DNA of 64,000 bases, taken from assembly GCF_003054265.1 (NCBI RefSeq), contig NZ_QBKT01000004.1:124001-188000 (forward strand), written 5' to 3'. The DNA comes from Kordia periserrulae (GTDB lineage Bacteria > Bacteroidota > Bacteroidia > Flavobacteriales > Flavobacteriaceae). The notes under the pieces are model-generated. The model made no database searches and was not told the DNA's origin. It saw only the letters and a list, made by a program, of their open reading frames with translations. The number at the start of each line of letters is the position of its first letter. The first letter of the stretch is position 1. Shown in pieces: positions 52,010-61,052 of this stretch. The position numbers were made by a program, and so were the translations under genes.

Positions 52010-53119
52010 ATGAACAATCAACCACTATTATCATCATATACTTTACAGGGTTTACAACTCAACAACCGCGTTATTATGGCGCCGATGACACGTAGTAGAG
52101 CGGACAATGAAGGAAATGTTCCTACCAACGATTTACACGGTTTGTATTACGAGCAAAGAGCTTCTGCGGGATTAATCATCACAGAAGGTTCACAAGTTTC
52201 CAAAGAAGCTGTCGGCTATATCAATACGCCAGGAATTTACGCTACAGAGCAAGTAGCAGGTTGGAAAAAAGTAACAGAACGCGTGCATGCGCGAGACGGA
52301 AAGATTTTTATTCAATTGTGGCATGTGGGACGAATTTCGCATCCCGATTTTCACAATGGAAACTTACCATTAGCGCCATCTGCCATCAATCCGGAAACAA
52401 AATCGTACACTCCAGAAGGCAATAAAGACACGGTAACGCCCAAAGCAATGACACAAGAAGATATCGACAGAACTATTCAGGATTTTGTCAAAGCAGGAAT
52501 GAACGCCATGAAAGCTGGATTTGACGGCGTGGAAATACATTCGTCTAACGGATACTTATTTCATCAGTTTTTTACCAAATGTTCCAATACGCGTACAGAT
52601 AAGTATGGCGGAAGTATTGAAAACAGAGCTCGATTTTTCTTTGAAACCTTAGACGCGCTTAAAAAAGTAATGCCTGAAGAAAAAATAGGTGTTCGCTTTA
52701 ATCCTTCGTTACATGGTCTGTTTGGAATTACGATTGATGAGGAAACCATTCCAACTTTTGAATACATCGTTAAAAAACTCAACGATTACAATTTGGCATA
52801 CGTACACTTATCAGAGCCTTTTACAGATGTATCTGAAGTAGAACACGCTGTAACTAATATTGCAAAGCATTTTCGCCCATTATACAATGGAACATTGATG
52901 ATTAACACCAATTTTGATCAAGAATCTGGAAATAACGTCATTGAAAACGGTGATGCAGATTTAGTCGCTTTCGGAAAACCGTTTATTTCCAATCCCGATT
53001 TGGTAGAACGTTTTCGACATGGTGTTGCCTTGGCGGATTGGGATAAAGATACATTTTACACCACTGGAAAAGAAGGATATACAGATTATCCAAAAGCAAC
53101 TACAAAAATTAACTTATAA
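52010..53119 (+). CDS. nemA: Old Yellow Enzyme-type alkene reductase
   Basis: A 369-aa FMN enzyme that reduces activated C=C bonds (N-ethylmaleimide or enals) with NAD(P)H. VIMAPMTRSRADNEG, QLWHVGRISHPDF and the substrate/FMN His-Asn pair in IHSSNGYLFHQFF (~180-192) are typical, along with YGGSIENRARFFFE. Complete length. It precedes an NAD(P)-dependent alcohol dehydrogenase by 13 bp; together they could detoxify or reduce enals. Confidence 0.93.
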   Translation: MNNQPLLSSYTLQGLQLNNRVIMAPMTRSRADNEGNVPTNDLHGLYYEQRASAGLIITEGSQVSKEAVGYINTPGIYATEQVAGWKKVTERVHARDGKIFIQLWHVGRISHPDFHNGNLPLAPSAINPETKSYTPEGNKDTVTPKAMTQEDIDRTIQDFVKAGMNAMKAGFDGVEIHSSNGYLFHQFFTKCSNTRTDKYGGSIENRARFFFETLDALKKVMPEEKIGVRFNPSLHGLFGITIDEETIPTFEYIVKKLNDYNLAYVHLSEPFTDVSEVEHAVTNIAKHFRPLYNGTLMINTNFDQESGNNVIENGDADLVAFGKPFISNPDLVERFRHGVALADWDKDTFYTTGKEGYTDYPKATTKINL

Positions 53120-53132
53120 AAAAACAAACAAA

Positions 53133-54185
53133 ATGACAACAATAAAAGCATACGGAACAAAATCGGCAGAAGCTGATTTGAAAGAATTAGAAATAGAAAG
53201 AAGAAATATTTTAGAAAATGATGTCAAAATAGACATTTTATATTGTGGCGTTTGCCATAGTGATATTCATGCCGCACGAAACGATTGGGGAAACTCAACC
53301 TATCCATTAGTACCTGGACATGAAATCATAGGAAAAGTAGTGGAAGTTGGTAGCAGCGTTTCCAAATTCAAAGAAGGTGACTTGGTCGGCGTTGGCTGTA
53401 TGGTCGATTCTTGCCAAAAATGTAGTGCCTGTGAAGACGATTTGGAGCAATTTTGCGAAGAAGGCATGGTAGGAACGTATAATGGAAAAAATGTCCATAC
53501 CGGAAAACAAACTTTCGGAGGCTATTCTACAAGTATTGTCGTAAAAGAAGATTTCGTATTAAGCGTTCCTGAAAATCTAGACACCAAAGGTGTTGCGCCA
53601 TTATTATGTGCGGGAATCACCACGTTTTCTCCACTAAATCACTGGAATGTAAAAAAAGGTGACAAAGTAGGCGTGATTGGACTTGGCGGATTGGGACACA
53701 TGGGAATCAAATTTGCACATGCTATGGGCGCAGAAACCATCATGATTACGACATCGCCTGAAAAAGCAGATGATGCCAAACGATTAGGTGCTGATGGCGT
53801 TTTGATTTCCAAAAATGAAGATGAAATGGCAAAACACAAAGGAACTTTTGACTTCTTACTAAACACCGTTCCTGTAAAACATGATATCAATCCGTATTTG
53901 AATCTTTTAAAACGAGATTCCACAATGGTCATGGTTGGCGCTATTGAACCTTTAGAAGAAATGCATGGAGGAAATCTAATCATGGGACGAAAAAGAGTTG
54001 CTGGTTCGCTGATTGGCGGCATTAAAGAAACCCAAGAAATGCTAGATTTCTGTGGAGAACACAATATTGTGTCTGACATTGAAATGATAGACATGCAAGA
54101 TATTAACGTTGCTTTTGATCGTGTGACAAATAATGATGTAAAATATCGTTTTGTAATTGACATGGAAAGTTTAAAAAAAGCCTAG
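53133..54185 (+). CDS. zinc NAD(P)-dependent alcohol dehydrogenase (CAD/YahK type)
   Basis: A 350-aa MDR enzyme. Catalytic zinc ligands: Cys in CGVCHSDIH (~40) and His in PGHEIIG (~63); structural zinc in CQKCSACEDDLEQFC. The nucleotide fold is GLGGLGHMGIKFAHAMGAE (~182). Cinnamyl-alcohol-dehydrogenase-like members reduce aldehydes with NADPH. The ATG at 53133 was chosen because the earlier in-frame stretch overlaps the preceding gene. Partner of the ene-reductase; followed by a strong terminator. Confidence 0.93.
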   Translation: MTTIKAYGTKSAEADLKELEIERRNILENDVKIDILYCGVCHSDIHAARNDWGNSTYPLVPGHEIIGKVVEVGSSVSKFKEGDLVGVGCMVDSCQKCSACEDDLEQFCEEGMVGTYNGKNVHTGKQTFGGYSTSIVVKEDFVLSVPENLDTKGVAPLLCAGITTFSPLNHWNVKKGDKVGVIGLGGLGHMGIKFAHAMGAETIMITTSPEKADDAKRLGADGVLISKNEDEMAKHKGTFDFLLNTVPVKHDINPYLNLLKRDSTMVMVGAIEPLEEMHGGNLIMGRKRVAGSLIGGIKETQEMLDFCGEHNIVSDIEMIDMQDINVAFDRVTNNDVKYRFVIDMESLKKA

Positions 54186-54207
54186 ATACTGAATATTTAG
54201 AAACCAT

Positions 54208-54247
54208 AAAAAACGCATAACCTTTTTTAAAGGTTATGCGTTTTTTG
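54208..54247 (+). terminator. terminator of the ene-reductase/dehydrogenase operon
   Basis: A near-perfect stem, AAAAAACGCATAACCTTT / AAAGGTTATGCGTTTTTT, with a T-tract. It starts 23 bp after the stop. Confidence 0.92.
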
Positions 54248-54260
54248 TTGTTTGTTTTTT

Positions 54261-54330
54261 GACGGTTCGAAGCGTCATTTTGAACTTGATTTAAAACCTT
54301 ATTAGAGAGAGCTTCAATAGTGACTTTATG
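54261..54330 (+). repeat. family B repeat remnant
   Basis: Contains CGTCATTTTGAACTTGATTT (54273-54292), the core seen in the 3141 and 35504 elements, without the long inverted ends. Another remnant, inverted, lies at 55550-55641, so the transglutaminase gene sits between two such pieces. Confidence 0.55.
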
Positions 54331-54399
54331 TGATATTAATTCAAAGTTAAGATGATTAGAGTAATGTTACGGACTAAAAAAGCATAATAATTTTTTAAA

Positions 54400-54430
54400 T
54401 TGTTAGTTTTTTTAATTGAAAATAAATTTA
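54400..54430 (+). promoter_or_regulatory. promoter of the transglutaminase gene
   Basis: TTG at 54400 and TAAATTTA at 54423-54430 are spaced 20 bp. The start of transcription would be about 26 nt before the ATG. Confidence 0.55.
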
Positions 54431-54458
54431 GAAATTAACAAAAAACTTGGAAACACTC

Positions 54459-55523
54459 ATGAAATACATATTCCATTTTGCGCTACTATTGTGGATATTC
54501 CAAATTGATATGTCGCATAATAGCAGCACTTTTTCTTCAAAAATAGTTGATGCATCTATTGTAAATCATAAACCCATAAATTCTTTTGAAGCAGTTGATT
54601 CACATGCAAAAAATTGCCCAAGCAATGTAGAAAAAGATATTGTCAGTTTAGCAGAGTATTTAGGGGAAATTTGTACAAATGATTTAGAAAAAGCAAGAGC
54701 TATTTATGTTTGGTTAGCCTACAATATTGATTATGATGATTATGCGTATAACTCAGGAAATTATAAAGATTACGATGCGAAATCCGTATTGAAAAACCGA
54801 GTTGCAGTGTGTGAAGGATTTAGTAATTTGTACTTAGCTTTAGGTAAAGCTATGAATTTAGAAATCAAGAAAGTTTCTGGTTATGCTAAAGGATATGGCT
54901 ACAGTTTGAATTTTAAATTTAGAGATTCCAACCATGCATGGAATTTGATTAAGATTAACGACGAATGGAGATTTTTTGATGCTACTTGGGCAGCAGGAGA
55001 TGGTATTACCGTTGGTGGGAGATTGAAGAGTAAGAAAAAGTTTGATGAGTTCTGGTTTAATCTTGATGCGTACACTAGTATTTTTACACATTTGCCAGAA
55101 GATAAAAACCTTGTCACGGTCAATCCAAAAATGGATTTAAAAACTTTTATGAAGTTTCCGAATGTTGGAAAAGGGTATTTTTTGTTGGGATTTGATAGTT
55201 ATAAAACATATAAAAAAATTCACCAAACCAAACATGTAAAGTTTCCTAAATGTAGTACTCTTGATATTCCTGCTAAAATGATTTCCGCTCCAAAGTACAA
55301 AACCCTAAAAGCTCAAAAAAGTATTGATTTTAAATTTGAAATTCCAGAAGCTGATCAAATGACGATTATCGATAGTAAAAACAACTGGACTTATTTTAAA
55401 AGAGAAAACGGCGTCTTTACACTATCTTACACTCCAAAAAACCTCGGAGAACTACATATTAGCGTAAAGCAAACAAAACATGAGAAATCGTATACTCTAT
55501 TGATGACTTATCAAGTAAGATGA
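54459..55523 (+). CDS. exported transglutaminase-like protein
   Basis: A 354-aa protein with an N-terminal hydrophobic segment (MKYIFHFALLLWIFQIDMSH) that is probably a signal peptide. The transglutaminase/protease core has Cys in VAVCEGFSNLYLALGKAMNL (~115), His in SNHAWNLIKI (~155) and Asp in FFDATWAAG (~172), the catalytic triad. C-terminal ~130 residues are beta-rich. Such proteins may act on peptide bonds or wall cross-links; the substrate is unknown. The ATG at 54459 was chosen over an in-frame TTG at 54447. Confidence 0.88.
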   Translation: MKYIFHFALLLWIFQIDMSHNSSTFSSKIVDASIVNHKPINSFEAVDSHAKNCPSNVEKDIVSLAEYLGEICTNDLEKARAIYVWLAYNIDYDDYAYNSGNYKDYDAKSVLKNRVAVCEGFSNLYLALGKAMNLEIKKVSGYAKGYGYSLNFKFRDSNHAWNLIKINDEWRFFDATWAAGDGITVGGRLKSKKKFDEFWFNLDAYTSIFTHLPEDKNLVTVNPKMDLKTFMKFPNVGKGYFLLGFDSYKTYKKIHQTKHVKFPKCSTLDIPAKMISAPKYKTLKAQKSIDFKFEIPEADQMTIIDSKNNWTYFKRENGVFTLSYTPKNLGELHISVKQTKHEKSYTLLMTYQVR

Positions 55524-55549
55524 TAAAAATAAGGAATATAACATTAGTT

Positions 55550-55641
55550 CGTCATGTAAAACTTGATTTGACATCTCATACAAATACTATTGAAGCTCAC
55601 GGTGATGAGATTTTGAATCAAGTTCAAAATGACGTCTAAAA
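55550..55641 (-). repeat. family B repeat remnant, inverted
   Basis: On the minus strand it reads TTAGACGTCATTTTGAACTTG then CAAAATCTCATCACCGTGAG, matching the 3141 interior. The opposite end is CAAATCAAGTTTTACATGACG. The long inverted ends are missing. Confidence 0.55.
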
Positions 55642-55657
55642 TCATCAAATAAAAACA

Positions 55658-55694
55658 ATAGAAAACGCGTAATCAAAAGTTACGCGTTTTCTAT
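55658..55694. terminator. intrinsic terminator after the transglutaminase gene
   Basis: A 15-bp perfect stem, ATAGAAAACGCGTAA / TTACGCGTTTTCTAT, with a 7-nt loop. It ends the plus-strand gene and probably the convergent 96-aa gene. Confidence 0.85.
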
Positions 55695-55731
55695 TTCTAA
55701 TGCCTATTCCCTAATACCTACTACCTAAAAA

Positions 55732-56022
55732 TCACGATACCGTTTCAATATGATTGGTATTGCGCTCCAAATCAGCATTTTCATCGCTTCCTTGACTGTA
55801 CAATTGATTTTCTTCATCTTTGATAGAAGTGGTTTGTTTTCCGTTTGGCAAATCTCTTCCAGGAACATCTAAATCTTTCCCTGTAAAATCTACTGCTTTT
55901 TCACGATTTCGCAACATTCGGTCATCGCCACCGTCAGTTCTTGTGTTTTCGGTACGTTCACGTAATGCTTGAGCATCGTCTTTAGTAATATTAGAATTGT
56001 AATTGTTGTCTTTATTTTTCAT
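55732..56022 (-). CDS. small hydrophilic disordered-looking protein
   Basis: A 96-aa protein with no hydrophobic core: many Asn, Asp, Arg, Glu and Gly residues, e.g. LRERTENTRTDGGDDRMLRN and GKDLDVPGRDLPNG. Such proteins appear in several Flavobacteriaceae and may be stress-related, but no named family is recognised. An ATG at 56022 was chosen; two earlier in-frame starts (to 56082) are possible. It stands alone. Confidence 0.6.
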   Translation of the reverse strand: MKNKDNNYNSNITKDDAQALRERTENTRTDGGDDRMLRNREKAVDFTGKDLDVPGRDLPNGKQTTSIKDEENQLYSQGSDENADLERNTNHIETVS

Positions 56023-56344
56023 AATCTTTCTTTTTTTGTTCATTCTAAATATACTATCCTCTATAGAATTAGCTTGACACAAACGAAAGAATCATTGATG
56101 CAAATACATTTACTCGATAATCGAGATTAAAAATGCTCCGACGCTTGTGTGTCAAAATGTTTTAATAGTTTCTACTAGATGCTTCGTAGGCTTGCCCTGA
56201 AGTAGTTGACTATTATATTAACAAATTCAGTATGATGCGCTAGGTGATTCTATGTAATTTTTAAAACACGGTAAAAAATATTAGGATAACTACAGAGTAA
56301 CTACTAGTTTTAGAATAAATAATACAAGTAATCACCAAACTATT

Positions 56345-58531
56345 ATGACTACAATTCCTCAGTTTTTGGCAAGTCAACATTACCTCTTGCCGCGCTATTT
56401 TCCAGAAATAACTATTGCTCAACCTCAAATTTTGCAGAACAATGGCGATCAAATCAAAGTGACCGCTACAGTGATGCCTTTCCAAAATGGGCAATCCGCA
56501 TTTTATTGGATATCTGAGTTAAAAATCTTTTTGAGTTTTGTTGGATTGCAGTTGCAATCAGGAAAATTTGGCATCACATTTACCTATACCAAATCACAAA
56601 ATACACTCACAATTGCTTATGGAATTCAAAATTTCAGTATTCACATTGATGGCGTGAATGCAGACATAGATACGCCAACACTTGATATCACGTTGAATCT
56701 TCAGTCAGCAGATACCATTATAGATTTCTTGGGATACGTGAACATCTCTGCGTTTGATTCAAAAACGTATCCTGTATTGCTTAATTTTCAAGTAGATTTT
56801 ACCAACAAAAGTCTCAGTTCTTTTGCGGGAAGTCTTTCACATACATTTTCAAAACCCAAAGAATTACTTTCGCTTCCGCCAGAATTGAAAGGCTTGACTT
56901 TAAATGCAGAAAGCTTAGGGATTGAAGCAGGAATGATTGTTGAACCGCCAATCGCTTTATTAGGGATTAGTGCGAGCGGAACAGTAAAAACAGCAAAGGA
57001 AACGCTACACGTTGATGATTTTGCTATTATTTGCACACCCGATGCTGACTTTGCACCATTGTATATATCATTTTCATTTGGAGAAATTACACTCGCAGAA
57101 GCATTACAGTTTGCAAATCCTTCAGCAATGAAAGTAGAAGCGTTAGCCAATATTCCAGTTGTTTTAAAAGAACCTGAGTTTACATGGTGTGAAAAATCAG
57201 TGCCGTTAATTAATGGTACTACTGCTTCTCCTGGTATTTCATTTCAAGGAATGGCAGACATATTTGGATTTCAAGTATACGCTTCTTTTAAACAAAACAA
57301 TGGACAATTTCAATCATGTTTATTACAGTTTGATGGTCCGCTTACGTTTTCGCTTCACGGAAAAAATATTCTTGCGCTAGCAGGGGAAGGAAAAGCGATT
57401 TTAGGAAATCCTGAAGTTAAGAATTGGGAAGTACCATTAAATTCTGAAGATGCTTATAAAATTAAGCATAGCCAACCAAAAACTATTTGCAAAAGCGGTG
57501 GAGCTGTAATCAATGTAGATACCAATGATCATGAAATTTTTGGAAGTGCACAGGTTACGTTCTTGAATATGGAAATGGGCATTGTAGATTTGAATGTAAA
57601 CGAGCATGAAATATCGTTTGATACTCGAACTCAAATTTCCCATTTTATACATCAAAGCATACAATTTTCTCTTTATGATAATCAAGTATATGTTGCGTAT
57701 ACTTCTCACGTAGATGTGAAAATTCCATTACTTGAAAACATGGGCATATATAATTTCAATAATGATATCGCTGTAGCAAGTACCATCACTCATTCTAATT
57801 TTATGGCAGAAATACAATTTGAATTGATGGGGACTACTCACAATATTTATTCCATTGATATTAGCCATTGTAGCTCAATAGAAGAAATACAGGAAGTGAT
57901 TAACAATCAACTCATTGAAAAACTTCCCGCGATACTCATGGAGTATTTAATGGCGAATCCATTACAGCTCATCAAATTATTCCAAACGGGACACATTTTA
58001 ATAGAGAAAATAGAGCAAGCCGCTACATTTTTAACGTCGATGCTGCAAAAATTAGGCATTCCCATTCCTGATATGACACCTTATATTAGTGAAATAGGGA
58101 AAATGTATCACATTTCCGCGCAACAACTTACGGAAGCTATCAAATCATTATATGGTGAAAGTGAAGTCGTGATTAAGGAAACAGGGAAAATGCTGCTTAA
58201 AGTTCCATATTTGCCTTCTAAGGAAGTAGCTGCAGCATTAAAGACAACATTTAACGCTGGGCAAGAATTAGTTACTGAAATTTTTTATGGTGTTGGTATA
58301 GGAGCGAAAGAAACCGCTGAAATATTAGAAAACATATATGGTATGAGCGCAGAAGGTATTGCCGATTTGATGAAACAAGTAGGGTATACTGCCGATGCCA
58401 TTGGAGAAGCTTTTGAAGAAGTAGGAGGTAAACTTGTTAAAGTTGGTGAAGAAATCATAAATCATGTTTTTCACTTCTTACCGTGGAGTCCGTTTGACTT
58501 TGATGCGGAAAAAAAGGAAAACTCAAATTAA
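56345..58531 (+). CDS. large protein of unknown function with C-terminal helical repeats
   Basis: A 728-aa protein with no signal peptide or membrane helix. Residues ~1-480 look beta-rich with many short strand pairs. From ~505 the sequence is helical, and ~570-705 carry a loosely repeated ~30-residue unit with pattern A-x-x-L/I...Y/F...A, e.g. ISAQQLTEAIKSLYGES, LPSKEVAAALKTTFNAG, GAKETAEILENIYGMSAE and TADAIGEAFEEVGG. The C-terminus is charged. I do not recognise it. It is monocistronic and ends at a perfect 17-bp terminator stem. Confidence 0.75.
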   Translation: MTTIPQFLASQHYLLPRYFPEITIAQPQILQNNGDQIKVTATVMPFQNGQSAFYWISELKIFLSFVGLQLQSGKFGITFTYTKSQNTLTIAYGIQNFSIHIDGVNADIDTPTLDITLNLQSADTIIDFLGYVNISAFDSKTYPVLLNFQVDFTNKSLSSFAGSLSHTFSKPKELLSLPPELKGLTLNAESLGIEAGMIVEPPIALLGISASGTVKTAKETLHVDDFAIICTPDADFAPLYISFSFGEITLAEALQFANPSAMKVEALANIPVVLKEPEFTWCEKSVPLINGTTASPGISFQGMADIFGFQVYASFKQNNGQFQSCLLQFDGPLTFSLHGKNILALAGEGKAILGNPEVKNWEVPLNSEDAYKIKHSQPKTICKSGGAVINVDTNDHEIFGSAQVTFLNMEMGIVDLNVNEHEISFDTRTQISHFIHQSIQFSLYDNQVYVAYTSHVDVKIPLLENMGIYNFNNDIAVASTITHSNFMAEIQFELMGTTHNIYSIDISHCSSIEEIQEVINNQLIEKLPAILMEYLMANPLQLIKLFQTGHILIEKIEQAATFLTSMLQKLGIPIPDMTPYISEIGKMYHISAQQLTEAIKSLYGESEVVIKETGKMLLKVPYLPSKEVAAALKTTFNAGQELVTEIFYGVGIGAKETAEILENIYGMSAEGIADLMKQVGYTADAIGEAFEEVGGKLVKVGEEIINHVFHFLPWSPFDFDAEKKENSN

Positions 58532-58542
58532 GATACAAACGT

Positions 58543-58594
58543 AAAACTGTCTAAAAAGGAAAATTTCGTCTTTATAGCCTTTTTAGACAGTTTT
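58543..58594. terminator. bidirectional terminator
   Basis: A perfect 17-bp stem, AAAACTGTCTAAAAAGG / CCTTTTTAGACAGTTTT. It ends the plus-strand gene and the minus-strand lipoprotein. Its GTCTAAAAA core matches the ends of family B repeats. Confidence 0.88.
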
Positions 58595-58604
58595 AATAGT
58601 TGTT

Positions 58605-59417
58605 TTATTGAACACAATCTCCATCAACAATATTTTGAAATGTCGGATTGAATTGATTATCAAACACATTATAAATGGTCAAGTCTAAATTGCTTTGTAA
58701 GGAAGTTTGCAATGCGCAATAATCGCTCAACGAATCATTTCCAAAGATAAAAACGGTGTTCTCTACAGAAGTCAAGCCTTCTAATGCCGTTAGCGAGGTC
58801 AAATTGTCGTTGTTGATGATTTGCAATCGTATGATTTCGGTAAGATTTCCCAAACCTTCAAGCGAAGCCAAACCTGTATTTTTAATGGTAACTTCATGAA
58901 TCACTTGCGGATTGATATTGCTTAATGCTTCAATAGAAGTCAACGCAGGATTGTCAATCAACACAATGGCACCTCCAGAAAAGAAAGTTTGCCCTGTAAG
59001 AATCGGATTTGCGTCAATTCTGTTCAAACTTGTCAATCCGTCTAAAGAGGTAAGGTTTTGATTGTCTCTAATAATCAAACCAGACGTGACGCGTAAGTTG
59101 GACAATCCGTCGAGAGATGTTAAAAATGGATTACTTTGTATTTCTATCTGTCGTCCAACACTTGTGATGGTACTTAATGGAGTTAAATCAACAATATCTG
59201 ATGGAACAGGTGTATTGGTTCCTGTAAAAAAGTCACCAATTACTAAAGTTCCGCTAATGACATTATAGCCTTGCGTACCAATAGCATCCACATCGGCTTG
59301 CGTTTTTAAGACTAAATTCCCGTTAAATACAATTGCGGGAGGTGTTTCAATGGTATCATCAGCCGAACAGCCAATTATACATGAAGCAATTAGAAATAGG
59401 AAGATAATTTTTTTCAT
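58605..59417 (-). CDS. leucine-rich-repeat lipoprotein
   Basis: A 270-aa lipoprotein: signal MKKIIFLFLIASCIIG then Cys17. Leucine-rich receptor-L-like repeats cover ~60-235: VDLTPLSTITSVGRQIEIQS, LTSLDGLSNLRVTSGLIIRD, LTSIEALSNINPQ and LTSLTALEGLTSVENTVFI. The pattern LxSLxxLxxL fits a receptor L domain-type surface protein. Probably outer-surface and ligand-binding; target unknown. Confidence 0.88.
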   Translation of the reverse strand: MKKIIFLFLIASCIIGCSADDTIETPPAIVFNGNLVLKTQADVDAIGTQGYNVISGTLVIGDFFTGTNTPVPSDIVDLTPLSTITSVGRQIEIQSNPFLTSLDGLSNLRVTSGLIIRDNQNLTSLDGLTSLNRIDANPILTGQTFFSGGAIVLIDNPALTSIEALSNINPQVIHEVTIKNTGLASLEGLGNLTEIIRLQIINNDNLTSLTALEGLTSVENTVFIFGNDSLSDYCALQTSLQSNLDLTIYNVFDNQFNPTFQNIVDGDCVQ

Positions 59418-59476
59418 AACTATACATTTTTAACTAGATGTAAAAAAATACAAAAGGTTGCGTTTTATAACTTTCA

Positions 59477-59691
59477 AAGTGAGTTAGATATAAGAAATTC
59501 CTGTTTTTCACTTAATTTACTAATAAATAAACACTTGTCAGTTCGAGCGCAGTCGAGAACGTTAAGAAAAACTAAAGTTTCAATCGAATCTCTGTAGCTT
59601 CGCTCGGTAGCTACGATAATGCTCGATTTGACATTTGGCATAAATCGCTCATAGAGAAACGTATCTTAAAATTATTACATTGAACTCACGT
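59477..59691 (+). repeat. MITE-like repeat, family A copy 3
   Basis: About 215 bp from GTGAGTTAGATATAAGAAAT (59479) to TGAACTCACGT (ending 59691), with TTCGAGCGCAGTCGAGAAC and GTAGCTTCGCTCGGTAGCTAC inside. Same orientation as copies at 1486 and 32232. Flanking direct repeats are not convincing here (ACTTTC versus TACTTAG), which may mean an older insertion. With AT-rich flanks it fills the 59418-59870 gap. Confidence 0.75.
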
Positions 59692-59870
59692 TACTTAGTT
59701 TCTTGAAAATACAAAATCTTACAAAACAGACAAAATTTAACAGTTTAGCCGTAAAAATAATACAAAAAAGCAAATGAGTTCAAGGAAATAGCATTCGAGC
59801 AAAGCAGATTCTTTTTGTGAGGTTATATTGAAATAAATTCAATTATTAACTAAAAAACAGAGAAAAAACT

Positions 59871-60176
59871 ATGGAAATTATATTCGAATACGACGGCGTA
59901 ACCGCAAGTGAATCTTTAGAAACATTCGCAAGAGAAAAATTAAACAAACTAGGAGACAAATATCAAATGATTATTCGTGCCGATGTGTTTTTAAAAACTG
60001 AAAATACGACATCAACCGACACAGGAATGATTTGCAATATTCGTTTGAGTCTTCCTGGACCACGTTTGTTTGCGGAATCGAGCAATGATTCGTTTAGAGA
60101 ATCGATTGTAGAATCGATTAGCGAGTTGGAACGTCAGTTGCGCAAACGTAAGGAAATGATGAAAACGCACGCATAG
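59871..60176 (+). CDS. HPF/RaiA-type ribosome-associated factor
   Basis: A 101-aa protein with the short HPF/RaiA fold: EIIFEYDGVTASESLETFAR, EKLNKLGDKYQMIIRADVFL, ICNIRLSLPGPRLFAESSND and a C-terminal helix rich in Lys, Arg and Glu. These bind the 30S subunit during stress and hibernation. The classical nucleus-of-ribosome contact residues cannot be checked here. Only 54 bp before a reductase gene, so possibly co-transcribed. Confidence 0.88.
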   Translation: MEIIFEYDGVTASESLETFAREKLNKLGDKYQMIIRADVFLKTENTTSTDTGMICNIRLSLPGPRLFAESSNDSFRESIVESISELERQLRKRKEMMKTHA

Positions 60177-60230
60177 AATATAATTGTATACACTAAATAA
60201 TTAATCACAAATAAAAAAAGAAAAGATAGC

Positions 60231-60896
60231 ATGAAGAAGCATAAAGAAAATGTATTGGTTGCCGGAGCTACTGGTGCCACTGGAAGAAAAGTAATTAACT
60301 TATTAAAAGAATCACAATATTTTAATCCTGTTGCGATGATTCGAAAAGAATCACAAAAAGCACAGTTTGAAATGGACAATATTGAAACGGTTTTGGGCGA
60401 TTTGGAAGAAGATGTATCACACGTCACTAAAAATATTGACAAAGTAGTGTTTGCCGCTGGATCGAATGGTAAAAAAGTAGATACTGTCGATAGAGAAGGA
60501 GCAAAACGCTTGATGGATGCTTCTAAGAAAGAACGTGTGCAAAAATTTGTCATGTTAAGCTCTATGGGCGCAGACAAACCTGAATTGGCGGGCGAATTGC
60601 GAGAATATATGGAAGCCAAAGCCAACGCCGATGATTATCTACGTATCAGTACGTTAGATTATGCCATTGTACGTCCAGGTGCGTTGACAGATAAAGCAGG
60701 GATTGGAAAAATTCAATTGGGCGATAGCTTAGATAAATCTGGTTCTATAAGTAGAGATGATGTTGCACAAACCTTAGTGCGTTCGTTACACGACAATGCA
60801 GCTCACAACAGAACTTTCGAAATCTTAACTGGAGAAACCTTAATTGGAAAAGCCATGGACAAAGTCGCAAAACGCGATGAATACGTGATTTCATAA
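60231..60896 (+). CDS. NAD(P)H-binding SDR-like oxidoreductase
   Basis: A 221-aa atypical short-chain dehydrogenase of the NmrA/YwnB type. The nucleotide loop is VLVAGATGATGRKVINLL (residues ~8-25), then VVFAAGSNGKKVDTVDREGA and a YMEAKANADDYL region, DYAIVRPGALTDKAG. Substrate unknown; such proteins may sense NADPH or act on small electrophiles. Followed by a 17-bp terminator. Confidence 0.9.
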   Translation: MKKHKENVLVAGATGATGRKVINLLKESQYFNPVAMIRKESQKAQFEMDNIETVLGDLEEDVSHVTKNIDKVVFAAGSNGKKVDTVDREGAKRLMDASKKERVQKFVMLSSMGADKPELAGELREYMEAKANADDYLRISTLDYAIVRPGALTDKAGIGKIQLGDSLDKSGSISRDDVAQTLVRSLHDNAAHNRTFEILTGETLIGKAMDKVAKRDEYVIS

Positions 60897-60913
60897 CTTA
60901 ATAATCATATTGA

Positions 60914-60957
60914 AAAAGAAAAGCCTGATAGCAAATTTGTTATCAGGCTTTTCTTTT
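60914..60957 (+). terminator. intrinsic terminator
   Basis: A 17-bp stem, AAAAGAAAAGCCTGATA / TATCAGGCTTTTCTTTT, 17 bp after the reductase stop. Confidence 0.92.
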
Positions 60958-61052
60958 GGAGCGTATTAAAGAGTATCATAGCTACATCCAAAAGAAGAAC
61001 ATTTAAAAAATTAAACCCTAAAAAAAATAGGCGAGAAGTGACGCGAAGGTTG

